A stretch of DNA of 64,000 bases from Sutcliffiella cohnii (GCF_002250055.1 NZ_CP018866.1:2472501-2536500); one strand, 5' to 3'; counted from the first letter of the stretch, positions 18,958 to 27,458 are shown. The notes: generated from the letters alone by a model not told the origin. Translations and numbers: made by a program.

Positions 18958-19830
18958 CTATAAACTTGAAATTAAACTATTAATATTTTTTCGTTCTTCT
19001 TCAGTTAACGGTACAAGTGGAAGTCTTACTCCACCTACATCTAATCCTTTGAACTGTAAAGCCGTTTTAACAGGTGTCGGGCTTGGGGCACTAAATAAAC
19101 CATTCATTATTGGTAAAAGCTTTTGGTGTAGCAATGCAGCTTGCTTCCAATCACCATTTTCAAAAAGATCAATCATTTGTTGCATTTCGTTACCAATTAC
19201 GTGAGAGGCAACAGATACTATTCCTGTTCCCCCGATAGAAAGGACAGGTAGTGTTAAACCGTCATCTCCACTATATAGAACAAAATCTTCTGAAGTATTG
19301 GCAATAATTTCGGTCATTTGACTTAAATCTCCGCTTGCCTCTTTTACGGCAACAACGTTACGTATTTCTGATAATTTAATGACTGTTTCAGCAGTCATGT
19401 TAGCAGCAGTTCTCCCTGGTACATTATAAAGCATGACTGGTAGGCTTGTTTCTTCCACAATCGCTTTAAAATGTTGGTAAAACCCTTCTTGATTTGGTTT
19501 GTTGTAGTAAGGAGTAACAAGCATAATAGCATCAACACCAGTAGCTTCTGCTTTTTTTGTAAAATCGATTGTTTCTCTTGTGTTATTACTACCTGTACCC
19601 GCAATAACTGGTACCTTACCGTTTGCAACTTCCACTACATGACGAAAAAGGGCAATTTTTTCTTCTTTCGTTAATGTAGGTGATTCTCCAGTTGTTCCAG
19701 CAATAACGAGAGAGTCTGAGCCGTTGTCAATTAAATAGTTTACTAATTGCGTTGTTTTTGCGAAATCAATATTCCCTTTATTATCAAACGGTGTAACCAT
19801 TGCTGTAGAAACTTTTCCAAAATTAATCAT
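18958..19830 (-). CDS. dapA: 4-hydroxy-tetrahydrodipicolinate synthase
   Basis: A 290-residue TIM-barrel enzyme condensing pyruvate with aspartate semialdehyde, the first step of the diaminopimelate/lysine branch that also supplies dipicolinate for spores. It has GTTGESPTL (about 43-51), LYNVPGRT with the active-site tyrosine (about 133), and AVKEASGD with the Schiff-base lysine (about 161). The ATG overlaps the dapG stop by eight bases (ATGATTAA). It is the last gene before a strong terminator. Confidence 0.98.
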   Translation of the reverse strand: MINFGKVSTAMVTPFDNKGNIDFAKTTQLVNYLIDNGSDSLVIAGTTGESPTLTKEEKIALFRHVVEVANGKVPVIAGTGSNNTRETIDFTKKAEATGVDAIMLVTPYYNKPNQEGFYQHFKAIVEETSLPVMLYNVPGRTAANMTAETVIKLSEIRNVVAVKEASGDLSQMTEIIANTSEDFVLYSGDDGLTLPVLSIGGTGIVSVASHVIGNEMQQMIDLFENGDWKQAALLHQKLLPIMNGLFSAPSPTPVKTALQFKGLDVGGVRLPLVPLTEEERKNINSLISSL

Positions 19831-21091
19831 GCCAGCTTATCTCTCCTTCTTTCTTTGAATCATATACAAATGCACTATTTATATGTGCTAGACCGAATGC
19901 ATCGTGCAATGCCTTTACTGCTTTTTCCATATCCTCTTGTTTCACTAATACCCATATCGTTGTATGGCTATCAGCAGATTGAAGTATTTGGATCCCTAGT
20001 TCCGATAGTGTGGTTACTATTTTAGATGTAACTCCAGGCACCCCGGTCATACCGGCCCCAACAACTGCAACTTTTGCGCAATGTTTTGTCACCTTCGGAT
20101 TATACCCTAATTCGTTTAAAACAGCTATTGCCTTTTCACTCATTTGGTCTGCAATAGTATAGATCACATTTGTAGGTGATATGTTAAAAAAGTCTATACT
20201 TATTTGCTCATTAGCCATTGCTCGAAATACTTCAGACTGTAAATTATATTGTCCTTCTTTTGCCGTTACTTTTATTTGAGTGACATCTGAAACGTGAGCG
20301 ATTCCTGTAATTAATCGTTCTGTAACATGTTGATCACTTATTTTATCTAATGACGTTACTAACGTTCCAGGGGTGTCAGAATACGTTGACTTAACCCGTA
20401 AAGGTATTCTCGCTTGCATCGCAATTTCAACTGCACGAGGGTGTACAACCTTCGCTCCTTGGTAGGCCATATTACAGATTTCTGTGTATGACACGACATT
20501 TAGCGGTTTAGCGTTTTCCACGATATTAGGGTCTGCAGTCATTACACCTTCAACATCTGAAAAAATGTCTATCCATTCAGCTCTTAATGCGGCACCGAGC
20601 GCAGCTGCAGATGTGTCACTACCACCACGACCAATCGTCGTAATATCTCCTGTTCTAGATTCACCTTGAAAGCCTGCTACCACCACTACATCATGATGAC
20701 GCAACACTTCTAACAAGTGATCACACTTCATATCGATAATTTTTGCATTCGTATGTTCATTATTTGTTCGAAAACCTGCTTGAGGACCATTTAATGCTGT
20801 AGCCTTAATACCATTGCTATTCAACATACTGCTAAAGACAATCGATGAAATAACTTCACCACATGAAAGCAGCATATCTAACTCTCTTTTTGATACGTTA
20901 CTTTTACTTTCCTCTAATAAGCTTAATAACGTATCCGTTGCATAAGGTTCTCCCTTTCTTCCCATGGCAGAAACAACTACTACAACTTTATAACCTTGTT
21001 GAACACTTTTATGAATATGATGGAATGCGTGATCCCTCGACATTTCGTTTCGGACTGATGTACCACCAAATTTTTGAACTACTATTTTCAT
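19823..21091 (-). CDS. dapG: Aspartokinase (DapG type)
   Basis: A kinase of 422 residues that phosphorylates aspartate, the entry to the lysine, threonine, methionine and diaminopimelate pathways. The N-terminus MKIVVQKFGGTSVRN and TTIGRGGSDTSAAALGA mark the kinase fold. Two C-terminal ACT domains (about 275-410, with VAVVGAGMTGVPGV) allow feedback control. In B. subtilis the enzyme encoded here is the diaminopimelate-sensitive isozyme. The ATG at 21091 follows ATGAGGTG; the longer frame to 21187 has no homology before it. It overlaps dapA. Confidence 0.95.
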   Translation of the reverse strand: MKIVVQKFGGTSVRNEMSRDHAFHHIHKSVQQGYKVVVVVSAMGRKGEPYATDTLLSLLEESKSNVSKRELDMLLSCGEVISSIVFSSMLNSNGIKATALNGPQAGFRTNNEHTNAKIIDMKCDHLLEVLRHHDVVVVAGFQGESRTGDITTIGRGGSDTSAAALGAALRAEWIDIFSDVEGVMTADPNIVENAKPLNVVSYTEICNMAYQGAKVVHPRAVEIAMQARIPLRVKSTYSDTPGTLVTSLDKISDQHVTERLITGIAHVSDVTQIKVTAKEGQYNLQSEVFRAMANEQISIDFFNISPTNVIYTIADQMSEKAIAVLNELGYNPKVTKHCAKVAVVGAGMTGVPGVTSKIVTTLSELGIQILQSADSHTTIWVLVKQEDMEKAVKALHDAFGLAHINSAFVYDSKKEGEISWHD

Positions 21092-21210
21092 TGTATGACA
21101 CCTCATTGTTGGATTCCAAGAAAACCTTGGGAGCTTTAAACTTTCACTTTTCGTTATAGAAGAGGAATAACGACGTGTTTCGTTCAAGAGGATGTCGATA
21201 CATTCGTTAG

Positions 21211-21236
21211 AAAAAGAGGCAAAAATATGCCTCTCT
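21211..21236 (-). terminator. Intrinsic terminator of asd
   Basis: AGAGGCA and TGCCTCT pair on the minus strand around a short A/T loop and are followed by TTTTTCT, four bases past the asd stop. Confidence 0.85.
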
Positions 21237-21240
21237 TAAA

Positions 21241-22281
21241 CTATTTAACAATTCCTAACTTAGTAAGGGTTTCTGCAATTTGAACTGAGTTCCAAGCAGC
21301 ACCTTTTAATAAATTATCTGAAACAATCCATAGGTGGAAACCTTTTTTATTATCTAGATCTTGGCGTATACGCCCAACAAAGACATCATTCAAACCGACA
21401 CTATGTGCTGGCATCGGATATAATTGTTCTTCCGGTTTATCTTGTAATGTAATACCAGGAGCTTCTTCCAGTAAATTTCGAATATCTTGAACAGTCACGT
21501 TTTCATCCTCTACTTCAATATATACAGATTCAGAGTGTCCTGTGACTACTGGCAATCGAACGCAAGTTGCAGCTACTGATAGGTTTGGCATATGCATTAT
21601 TTTTTTCGTTTCATTTATCATTTTCATTTCCTCAAAAGTAAACCCGTTATCTTCGAATTTGTCAATTTGAGGAATGGCGTTAAATGCAATTTGGTAATGT
21701 TTTTCGTCTCCTTTCACCGGTAAAACAGAAGGAGTAAAATCATCCCCATTTAAAATTGCTTGTGTTTGAGTGTGCAGTTCATCAATAGCAGCAGCCCCAG
21801 CTCCAGATACCGCTTGGTAAGTTGAAACGATTACTTTTGATAACCCATATTTTTTTCTAATAGGCTCAAGTGTAACTACCATTTGAATTGTAGAGCAATT
21901 TGGATTTGCAATTATTCCTTTTTGATTGAATAAATCTTGCTCGTTCACTTCTGGGACAACTAAAGGAACTTCAGGATCCATTCGAAAAGCACTAGTATTA
22001 TCTACTACAATCGCCCCTCTTTTTGCAGCTTCTGGAGCTAGTAGTTTGGACACACTACCACCAGCACTAAATAATGCTATGTCAACACCATTAAAACTAT
22101 CTGGCTCTGCCTTTTGGACTGTATATTCATTATCTTTAAATATCACTTTTGTACCTGCAGAACGTTCCGACGATAATAGTGTTAATTCTTTAATTGGGAA
22201 ATCTCTTTCTTCAAGTGTTTTCAACATTTGTTGGCCTACAGCACCTGTCGCACCAACTAAAGCAATATTAAAACCTTTCAT
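21241..22281 (-). CDS. asd: Aspartate-semialdehyde dehydrogenase
   Basis: A 346-residue NADPH-dependent enzyme producing aspartate semialdehyde from aspartyl phosphate. It has the N-terminal Rossmann motif VGATGAVGQQM, the catalytic cysteine in NPNCSTIQM (about 130), and substrate-binding SVAATCVRLPVVTGHSE-type residues. The start is the ATG at 22281 with GAGAGGGG upstream; the frame to 22299 is shorter on evidence. It lies between dpaB and dapG but has terminators on both sides, so unlike the B. subtilis arrangement it may be an independent transcript. Confidence 0.97.
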   Translation of the reverse strand: MKGFNIALVGATGAVGQQMLKTLEERDFPIKELTLLSSERSAGTKVIFKDNEYTVQKAEPDSFNGVDIALFSAGGSVSKLLAPEAAKRGAIVVDNTSAFRMDPEVPLVVPEVNEQDLFNQKGIIANPNCSTIQMVVTLEPIRKKYGLSKVIVSTYQAVSGAGAAAIDELHTQTQAILNGDDFTPSVLPVKGDEKHYQIAFNAIPQIDKFEDNGFTFEEMKMINETKKIMHMPNLSVAATCVRLPVVTGHSESVYIEVEDENVTVQDIRNLLEEAPGITLQDKPEEQLYPMPAHSVGLNDVFVGRIRQDLDNKKGFHLWIVSDNLLKGAAWNSVQIAETLTKLGIVK

Positions 22282-22345
22282 CCGTCTAACCCCTCTCAAA
22301 ATAAATAGTGCTACTTAATCATCTATTTTAGCATAGTAATTAAAT

Positions 22346-22376
22346 AAAGAGAGAAGAAATTTTTTTCTCCTCTCTA
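22346..22376 (-). terminator. Intrinsic terminator of dpaA-dpaB
   Basis: On the minus strand AGAGAGGAGAAA pairs with TTTCTTCTCTCT (one G-U) and a TTTATTTAA stretch follows. Confidence 0.75.
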
Positions 22377-22446
22377 TTTTTTATCTTATGGGAATATTTT
22401 CACATCGGAATGTTTGTTGTTACATCTAGTTCAGGTGCTTTTGTTA

Positions 22447-23052
22447 TTAATTTAGGTCATCCAAATATTTTTCTACAATTACTGGCTGAATTTGTTTATT
22501 ATTAATGGCTTCTACAACTGTAGGAACTAACATGTTCATCCGTGCTACCATAGAATTAGGCTTTTTCTCCGGTGCATCTTGACCGAACGGAATAAAATAA
22601 ATATTTTTAGTAGACATAAGTCTCATTAAATTTATTCCATTTAGACCTAATGCATCATTAGTAGAAATTCCTAATACGACAGGATGATGATTTCTTAAAG
22701 TTGCTTTTGCTGCCATTAACACAGGGGAATCCGTTAATGCGTTTGCAAGCTTACTCATTGAATTTCCCGTTAGAGGGGCGACTACCATACAATCTAATGG
22801 AATTTTTGGCCCAAGAGGTTCCGCTTTTACAATGGAGTCTATCGCTTTATTTCCTGTTATTTCTTCAATTTTTTGAATCCATTCTTGCCCTTCACCGAAT
22901 CTAGTATTTGTATTTTGAACGGTAAATGAAACAACAGGTATAACGTCTGCTCCTTCATTGACTAATTTTTCAATTTCAGGAACTACTGCATCGTACGTAC
23001 AATGTGACCCTGTTAAACCAAAACCAATTCTTTTTCCTTTTAATTGCATCAT
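22447..23052 (-). CDS. dpaB: Dipicolinate synthase subunit B
   Basis: A 201-residue flavoprotein-family protein (SpoVFB) beginning MMQLKGKRIGFGLTGSHCTYD, with the phosphate-binding Ser/Thr loop and MVVAPLTGNSMSKLANALTD. With DpaA it makes dipicolinic acid, the calcium chelator of the spore core. Its start overlaps the dpaA stop. Two adjacent ATGs (23052, 23049) are possible and I chose the first because it matches the family length. A terminator follows before asd. Confidence 0.95.
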   Translation of the reverse strand: MMQLKGKRIGFGLTGSHCTYDAVVPEIEKLVNEGADVIPVVSFTVQNTNTRFGEGQEWIQKIEEITGNKAIDSIVKAEPLGPKIPLDCMVVAPLTGNSMSKLANALTDSPVLMAAKATLRNHHPVVLGISTNDALGLNGINLMRLMSTKNIYFIPFGQDAPEKKPNSMVARMNMLVPTVVEAINNKQIQPVIVEKYLDDLN

Positions 23053-23948
23053 TCATTCCCCTTTCTATCTTCCAAGCTTTCTCCTAATAGCTGACTTAAC
23101 ACATTTGCAATAATTTGACCTGCCGTTTTCGGAGCAACTATTCCTGGTAGCCCGGGAGCTAAAAGAGCTTTAATACCTCTTTTTTCTGCATAACGAAAAT
23201 CCGTACCACCGGGCTTTGATGCAAGATCAATAATTAGCGTGTGGGCTGGCATTTTAGAGATTACATTTGCGGACAAGATAGGATGAGGAATTGTATTAAT
23301 ACAAACATCAATATCTGTCACATTGTTTTTAAGTTCTGACAAGTGAAAGGGAGTGAGCCCCATATCAAATATTCTTGCAATATGCTCCGTTCTTCTTGCA
23401 CCTACACGTACTTTTGCACCTAGAGCTGCAAACGTTCTAGCTACAGTCATTCCAACTCTACCGAGACCGAGCACAGCAATGTTAGCATTATGAATAGTAA
23501 TATCGGTATGTTGAATGACCATCATAATTGTTCCTTCCACAGTAGGAATTGCATTGTAAATAGCGACGTCGTCTCGTTCAAATAACTTCACTAACTTTCG
23601 GTTAGTTGACGAAACAATGGAGTCTAAATAACTATTAGATATCCCCGAGTAAACAACACAATGTTCTGGTGTTTTCTTTAAAATATCTTCCGTCAATAAA
23701 ATTTTTTCATTTGAAAAAATTGTTTCCACTTGACCTTGTAAATTTGTTCCCGAAACAGGGATGACAATAGAATCTACCGTTGAAAAATCTACTTCATCCA
23801 TTTGTTCCTTTGAAGCTCCGGTAAATCCGTGATCTAATTGATCAAAACCTATTAAAGAAAGTTTTGCATCTAATTCAATAAGCTTTCGAATCACCTCAAG
23901 CTGCCTTGCATCACCGCCAATGACAGCTATGTGCAAACCGGTCAGCAT
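23049..23948 (-). CDS. dpaA: Dipicolinate synthase subunit A
   Basis: A 299-residue SpoVFA protein. It starts MLTGLHIAVIGGDARQLEVI and has a second Rossmann motif, VLGLGRVGMTVA (about 155-166), for a nicotinamide cofactor. It forms the catalytic partner of DpaB in oxidising the dapA-pathway intermediate to dipicolinate in the mother cell. The ATG at 23948 is seven bases after AAGGTG; a GTG nine bases upstream is too close to it. A sigma-K-like promoter lies about 60 bases upstream, consistent with late mother-cell expression. Confidence 0.96.
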   Translation of the reverse strand: MLTGLHIAVIGGDARQLEVIRKLIELDAKLSLIGFDQLDHGFTGASKEQMDEVDFSTVDSIVIPVSGTNLQGQVETIFSNEKILLTEDILKKTPEHCVVYSGISNSYLDSIVSSTNRKLVKLFERDDVAIYNAIPTVEGTIMMVIQHTDITIHNANIAVLGLGRVGMTVARTFAALGAKVRVGARRTEHIARIFDMGLTPFHLSELKNNVTDIDVCINTIPHPILSANVISKMPAHTLIIDLASKPGGTDFRYAEKRGIKALLAPGLPGIVAPKTAGQIIANVLSQLLGESLEDRKGNE

Positions 23949-24005
23949 ACATGTCACCTTCTTCTATATCTTTCTAACAACGCCGTTAATAATTACTTAC
24001 TTCGA

Positions 24006-24035
24006 TATCCTATGTAGCTAATAATCAAGATGTGA
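24006..24035 (-). promoter_or_regulatory. Sigma-K-type promoter of dpaA-dpaB
   Basis: The minus strand reads CATAGGATA (24014-24006), an exact CATA-N3-TA sigma-K -10, with AC 17 bases upstream (24033-24032, inside TCACA). B. subtilis spoVF is known to be transcribed by sigma-K. Confidence 0.65.
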
Positions 24036-24166
24036 TAAGTACACAGAGATGAAATTCATACCAGTTAAGTCTATTTTTATATTAAGCACTATCCGTCCTT
24101 TAAGAACTGACTAACATGTAACAGACCATTCCCGTTTGAAGGTAGAGATTTCCCCTAAAAATAACT

Positions 24167-24195
24167 ACAAAAAAAGCCAGCCTTAGGCTGACTTT
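24167..24195 (-). terminator. Intrinsic terminator of ymxH
   Basis: AAAGTCAGCC and GGCTGGCTTT pair tightly on the minus strand and are followed by TTTTTTGT. Confidence 0.9.
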
Positions 24196-24223
24196 ACTTT
24201 TGGCATGCTAATATTACGGTGCA

Positions 24224-24481
24224 CTATTCGAACTTTTTTTCTTCCTCTTCTGGAATATCAATAATAATCATATCCGTTCCAATTTTTTTTATATGCTTCC
24301 AAGGAACTTTTATTTCGGCTCCTTCCTTCTTTAAACCGAACCATTTTAAAGAAGGAATAATTAAAGATTTTATTTCACCTGTTGTTTCGTTTATTTCTAA
24401 ATCTGTATGACCTAATACACCTAGTCTTTCCGCTCTCTTTACATCAACAATTTCTTTTCCACCCAATTCACTTAATCTCAT
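24224..24481 (-). CDS. ymxH: YmxH/YlmC family PRC-barrel protein
   Basis: An 85-residue protein, MRLSELGGKEIVDVKRAERLG, typical of the YlmC/YmxH sporulation-associated PRC-barrel family. Next to the processing-peptidase gene, as here, the B. subtilis member is ymxH. The ATG at 24481 has AAGGAGG eight bases upstream; the longer frame to 24556 runs through a terminator hairpin and is not real. Its C-terminus is a charged EEEEKKFE. The function is not established. Confidence 0.88.
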   Translation of the reverse strand: MRLSELGGKEIVDVKRAERLGVLGHTDLEINETTGEIKSLIIPSLKWFGLKKEGAEIKVPWKHIKKIGTDMIIIDIPEEEEKKFE

Positions 24482-24517
24482 CACTCTAACCTCCTTACTA
24501 TATATATAAAGAATTGT

Positions 24518-24562
24518 CCAAAAAAAATGCCTGCTAGTTAAACTAATAGCAGACATTTTTTA
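24518..24562 (-). terminator. Terminator downstream of mlpA and the repeat array
   Basis: AAATGTCTGCTA and TAGCAGGCATTT pair on the minus strand and are followed by TTTTTGG. It has A/T runs on both sides, so it could act in both directions. It is separated from the mlpA stop by the repeat array. Confidence 0.8.
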
Positions 24563-24598
24563 TTTAAATTATAAAGGTTAATTTTTCGTTGTCGCGTC

Positions 24599-24720
24599 TT
24601 GATTCTTTGGAAATCGGGCTCACGACATCAGCCAGTCATCGCGGGTGGTACAAATGAGAGTCTTCCTATTGTACTTGGACTTTCATTGTCGGGCCAGGTC
24701 GAGCCGCCTCCGCTTTTCTT
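24599..24720 (-). repeat. Partial repeat unit W of the GGAGCTAGACA family
   Basis: On the minus strand this begins AAGCGGAGGCGGCTCGACC, like unit Y, but then has a different interior containing GTCCAAGTACAATAGG and no complementary closing end. It is a diverged or truncated copy next to X. Confidence 0.7.
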
Positions 24721-24722
24721 TC

Positions 24723-24872
24723 TGTCTAGCTCCGGCGCATTGACCCTAGCAAACTTCCTGTTCCGTCCGTACGATAAGTCAACATCGGCTCTCTACGTTC
24801 GCCGTGTTTCCTTTATCTCCTACCGAAACAGTCCAGTTTGTACGGGTCAAGGCGATGCGCCTCCGCTTTTCT
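24723..24872 (-). repeat. Palindromic repeat, unit X (inverted copy)
   Basis: The minus-strand sequence matches the unit at 584-733, including GGCGCATCGC, TTATCGTACGGACGGA and GGGTCAATGCGCCGGAG. The same paired ends are conserved while a few internal bases differ. Confidence 0.87.
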
Positions 24873-24875
24873 TTC

Positions 24876-24999
24876 TGTCTAGCTCCGGCGGCTTGGCCCT
24901 CGAGGTCATAAGCTAGTCACTTCCGGTGGGCAAAAAGCGCCCACCTGCAGCGCCTATCTTATGCTTGTCGGGCCAGGTCGAGCCGCCTCCGCTTTTCTT
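24876..24999 (-). repeat. Palindromic repeat, unit Y (inverted copy)
   Basis: The minus-strand sequence matches the unit at 735-855. The central GGTGGGC/GCCCACC hairpin lies at 24925-24931 and 24939-24945, and the CATAAG/CTTATG and GGCGGCT/AGCCGCC arms are present. It ends three bases from the mlpA stop. Confidence 0.87.
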
Positions 25000-25002
25000 A
25001 TT

Positions 25003-26238
25003 TTATATACCTTTTGGAAGTTCTCCATCTGGACTTATAAGTGCAAGAGAATATTGATCATTAAAAATCCGATGTGTTAGTTCATTAACAGACTTATCGG
25101 TAATACTGTTTATCTTTTCTAAAATATCATCTAGAGAACGATGATTTTTTAATAATAATTCATTTTTACCATTACGACTCATTCTACTATTCGTGCTTTC
25201 TAAGCTTAACATTAAACTTCCTTTTATTTGTTCTTTACTATTTTTTAATTCTTTTTCTGTAATTCCTTCTTGCTTCAACTTATTTATCGTCAATTGTACA
25301 GTTTCAAAAAGTAAGTCAAGCTGTGCAGCTCCAGTTCCTCCATAGATTGTTAGCATCCCATTATCTTGAAAAGAGGAATGATAGGAGTAGATTGAATAGG
25401 CTAATCCCCGTTCTTCCCTTACCTCTTGGAATAAACGACTACTCATACTACCACCAAGAACATTATTCATCACAATTAAATTATAAACATCTTCATCACC
25501 AACAGGAAGACCATTGTACCCGATACAAAGATGGGCTTGTTCTGTAGTCTTTTTTCTTGCTAATTTTCCAGTTTCAAATACTGGTTTTTGAATAGATGGT
25601 TTTGTATAACCCGTTTCATAACTACCAAACAATTCTTCCACTTCTTTTATAAACGACTCTTCTATGTTACCAGCAATAGATATAACGACATTATCAGGCG
25701 TATACGTTTCTTTCATATAGTTACGTAACGTTTCTCCATTAAAGGCCGATAACGTAGTTTCTGTTCCTAAAATCGGGTATCCTAAAGGATGGTTCCCATA
25801 AGAAGCTTTACTTAATAAATCATGGACAATATCGTCTGGTGCGTCTTCGTACATTTTTATTTCTTCGTAAACAACATTTTTTTCCTTGCCAAGCTCTTCT
25901 TCATCGAAAATAGAGTGGAAAAACATATCTGCTAAAACATTGAGTGCATAATTAGAATGCTCATCCATTACTTTTGCGTAATAACATGTATATTCCTTAG
26001 AAGTAAACGCATTAACTTGACCACCAATAGAATCAAAACTTTCCGCGATTTCTCGGGCAGTTTTTGTTTTTGTTCCTTTAAAGAACATATGCTCTAGGAA
26101 ATGAGAAACACCGTTATTTTCTCCATTTTCATTTCTAGAACCTGTACCAATCCATATCCCAATCGCAACAGATCTAACTGTTGGGATATTTTCTAGTACA
26201 ACTCTTACACCATTTTTACAAGTATGTTTTGTTACCAA
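25003..26238 (-). CDS. mlpA: M16 processing-peptidase-like zinc protease
   Basis: A 411-residue M16B protein (B. subtilis MlpA/YmxG). It has the zinc motif HFLEHMFFKGT (HxxEH, about 47-51) and the C-terminal glycine-rich segment GGSMSSRLFQEVREERGLAYS that gathers peptides. It resembles mitochondrial processing peptidase beta. In B. subtilis it affects the expression of extracellular protease genes. The start is TTG at 26238, seven bases behind AGGAGG. ylxY lies 47 bases upstream. A repeat array separates its stop from the terminator. Confidence 0.95.
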   Translation of the reverse strand: MVTKHTCKNGVRVVLENIPTVRSVAIGIWIGTGSRNENGENNGVSHFLEHMFFKGTKTKTAREIAESFDSIGGQVNAFTSKEYTCYYAKVMDEHSNYALNVLADMFFHSIFDEEELGKEKNVVYEEIKMYEDAPDDIVHDLLSKASYGNHPLGYPILGTETTLSAFNGETLRNYMKETYTPDNVVISIAGNIEESFIKEVEELFGSYETGYTKPSIQKPVFETGKLARKKTTEQAHLCIGYNGLPVGDEDVYNLIVMNNVLGGSMSSRLFQEVREERGLAYSIYSYHSSFQDNGMLTIYGGTGAAQLDLLFETVQLTINKLKQEGITEKELKNSKEQIKGSLMLSLESTNSRMSRNGKNELLLKNHRSLDDILEKINSITDKSVNELTHRIFNDQYSLALISPDGELPKGI

Positions 26239-26285
26239 AAGAAATCCTCCTATTCCCTACCTAATAAGATTGATGAATATTAACG

Positions 26286-27230
26286 TTAATCCATCCTTTC
26301 TTCACTTAATAGGCTACTTATCGTTCCAATATGTAAGTCTTTTTCTTTGATAGAAACAATTAATGTTTCTAACGATTTAGATGTGGGATCTGTAGGGTGC
26401 ATTAATATAATGGCCCCTGGATGAACTTTTCCCATTACTCTATCCACAATAACATTTGGCTCCGGTCTTTGCCAGTCTATCGTATCGACACTCCACATTA
26501 TTGTACCCATATTATATTGTTTTGCAATTTCTACTACCTCTTGACGGAAACTACCACTAGGTGGAGCAAACCATTTTACTTTCACACCTGTAGTTGCTTC
26601 AATTACGCTATTCGTTTTTAATAATTGATCTCTTACGGCATTGGCACCTAATGTTTTCATATTAGGATGACTATAAGAATGATTCCCTACCTCATGACCA
26701 GCATCGACAATCATTTTTGCTATTGAAGGATTCTCCTTTACCCATCTACCTTCTAAAAAGAATGTAGCCTTAATTTCATGCTTTTTTAACGTTTCAAGCA
26801 TATCGGGAATATATTCATTTCCCCATGCAACATTGACGATAAATGAAACCATTTTTTTATCTTCATGCCCTTTATATATCGGTGATGCCGATAAATCCTT
26901 TAAATGGATTTGTGGGGACAGTTGTTTAAATACAAGTTTTTTTTCATCGAACACACCGCTTTTTTTCATCTTTTCATACGATGCTTTAATATCAACTGTT
27001 CTACCGTTGTACCCTGGAACCGCTTTCCATACTTTATCTATTCTTGCATCTTGAGGGGGAATCTCATATGCTGATGCTTTTTCTTCAATTTCCAGCATTA
27101 ATGAATCTTTAATCCCAGCAACTTCTTGAGCAACAATAGATGTAGAAATAGAATTATTAAAATATGGTGTCGTTTGGTAGGAAATGATTGCTATAAGACA
27201 AAAAACAAAAGTAGAAAATCGTCTGTTCAC
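26286..27230 (-). CDS. ylxY: YlxY, polysaccharide-deacetylase-like exported protein
   Basis: A 314-residue protein with an N-terminal hydrophobic segment (about 5-20, FSTFVFCLIAIISY), likely a signal or anchor. A NodB-type domain (about 125-305) contains ATFFLEGRWV and VGNHSYSHPNM, keeping the histidine pair. The block where catalytic TFDDG is expected reads VNVAWGNEY, so the metal-binding aspartates are absent and it is probably not an active deacetylase. This appears to be a family trait. Sporulation-linked in related bacilli. The start is GTG at 27230. Confidence 0.92.
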   Translation of the reverse strand: MNRRFSTFVFCLIAIISYQTTPYFNNSISTSIVAQEVAGIKDSLMLEIEEKASAYEIPPQDARIDKVWKAVPGYNGRTVDIKASYEKMKKSGVFDEKKLVFKQLSPQIHLKDLSASPIYKGHEDKKMVSFIVNVAWGNEYIPDMLETLKKHEIKATFFLEGRWVKENPSIAKMIVDAGHEVGNHSYSHPNMKTLGANAVRDQLLKTNSVIEATTGVKVKWFAPPSGSFRQEVVEIAKQYNMGTIMWSVDTIDWQRPEPNVIVDRVMGKVHPGAIILMHPTDPTSKSLETLIVSIKEKDLHIGTISSLLSEERMD

Positions 27231-27379
27231 CTTGTATCCCCCTATGTTTATTAATCAATATTGATCAATAAGAATGTGTAGAAATATATTTACTATTATA
27301 TTCCACCATTTATATATATTTTATGTATGGGAGGTACAAGTAGAACATTAGTACCGTTATGACTGTAAATTATATGGAC

Positions 27380-27441
27380 AAACGCGGAAGCACTCGTTTA
27401 AGTCAAAAGCGAAGTTTGAGTTGGGCCTAGAAGCTAGACGT
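27380..27441 (+). repeat. Decayed repeat fragment between ylxY and pnp
   Basis: ACGCGGAAGCACTCGTTT, AAAGCGAAGTT, GGGCCTAGAAGCTAGACG: an eroded unit ending in the GCTAGACG motif. It resembles the same broad class as units X and Y but is too diverged to assign. Confidence 0.5.
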
Positions 27442-27458
27442 ATATAATTACAAAAATG

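Noticed and set aside
23049..23957. Possible recent transfer of the dpa genes
   Set aside because: Composition and gene order match neighbours and B. subtilis; nothing indicates transfer.
24599..24916. 105-codon plus-strand open frame
   Set aside because: Entirely within the inverted repeat copies; duplicated peptide blocks reflect the repeat, not a gene.
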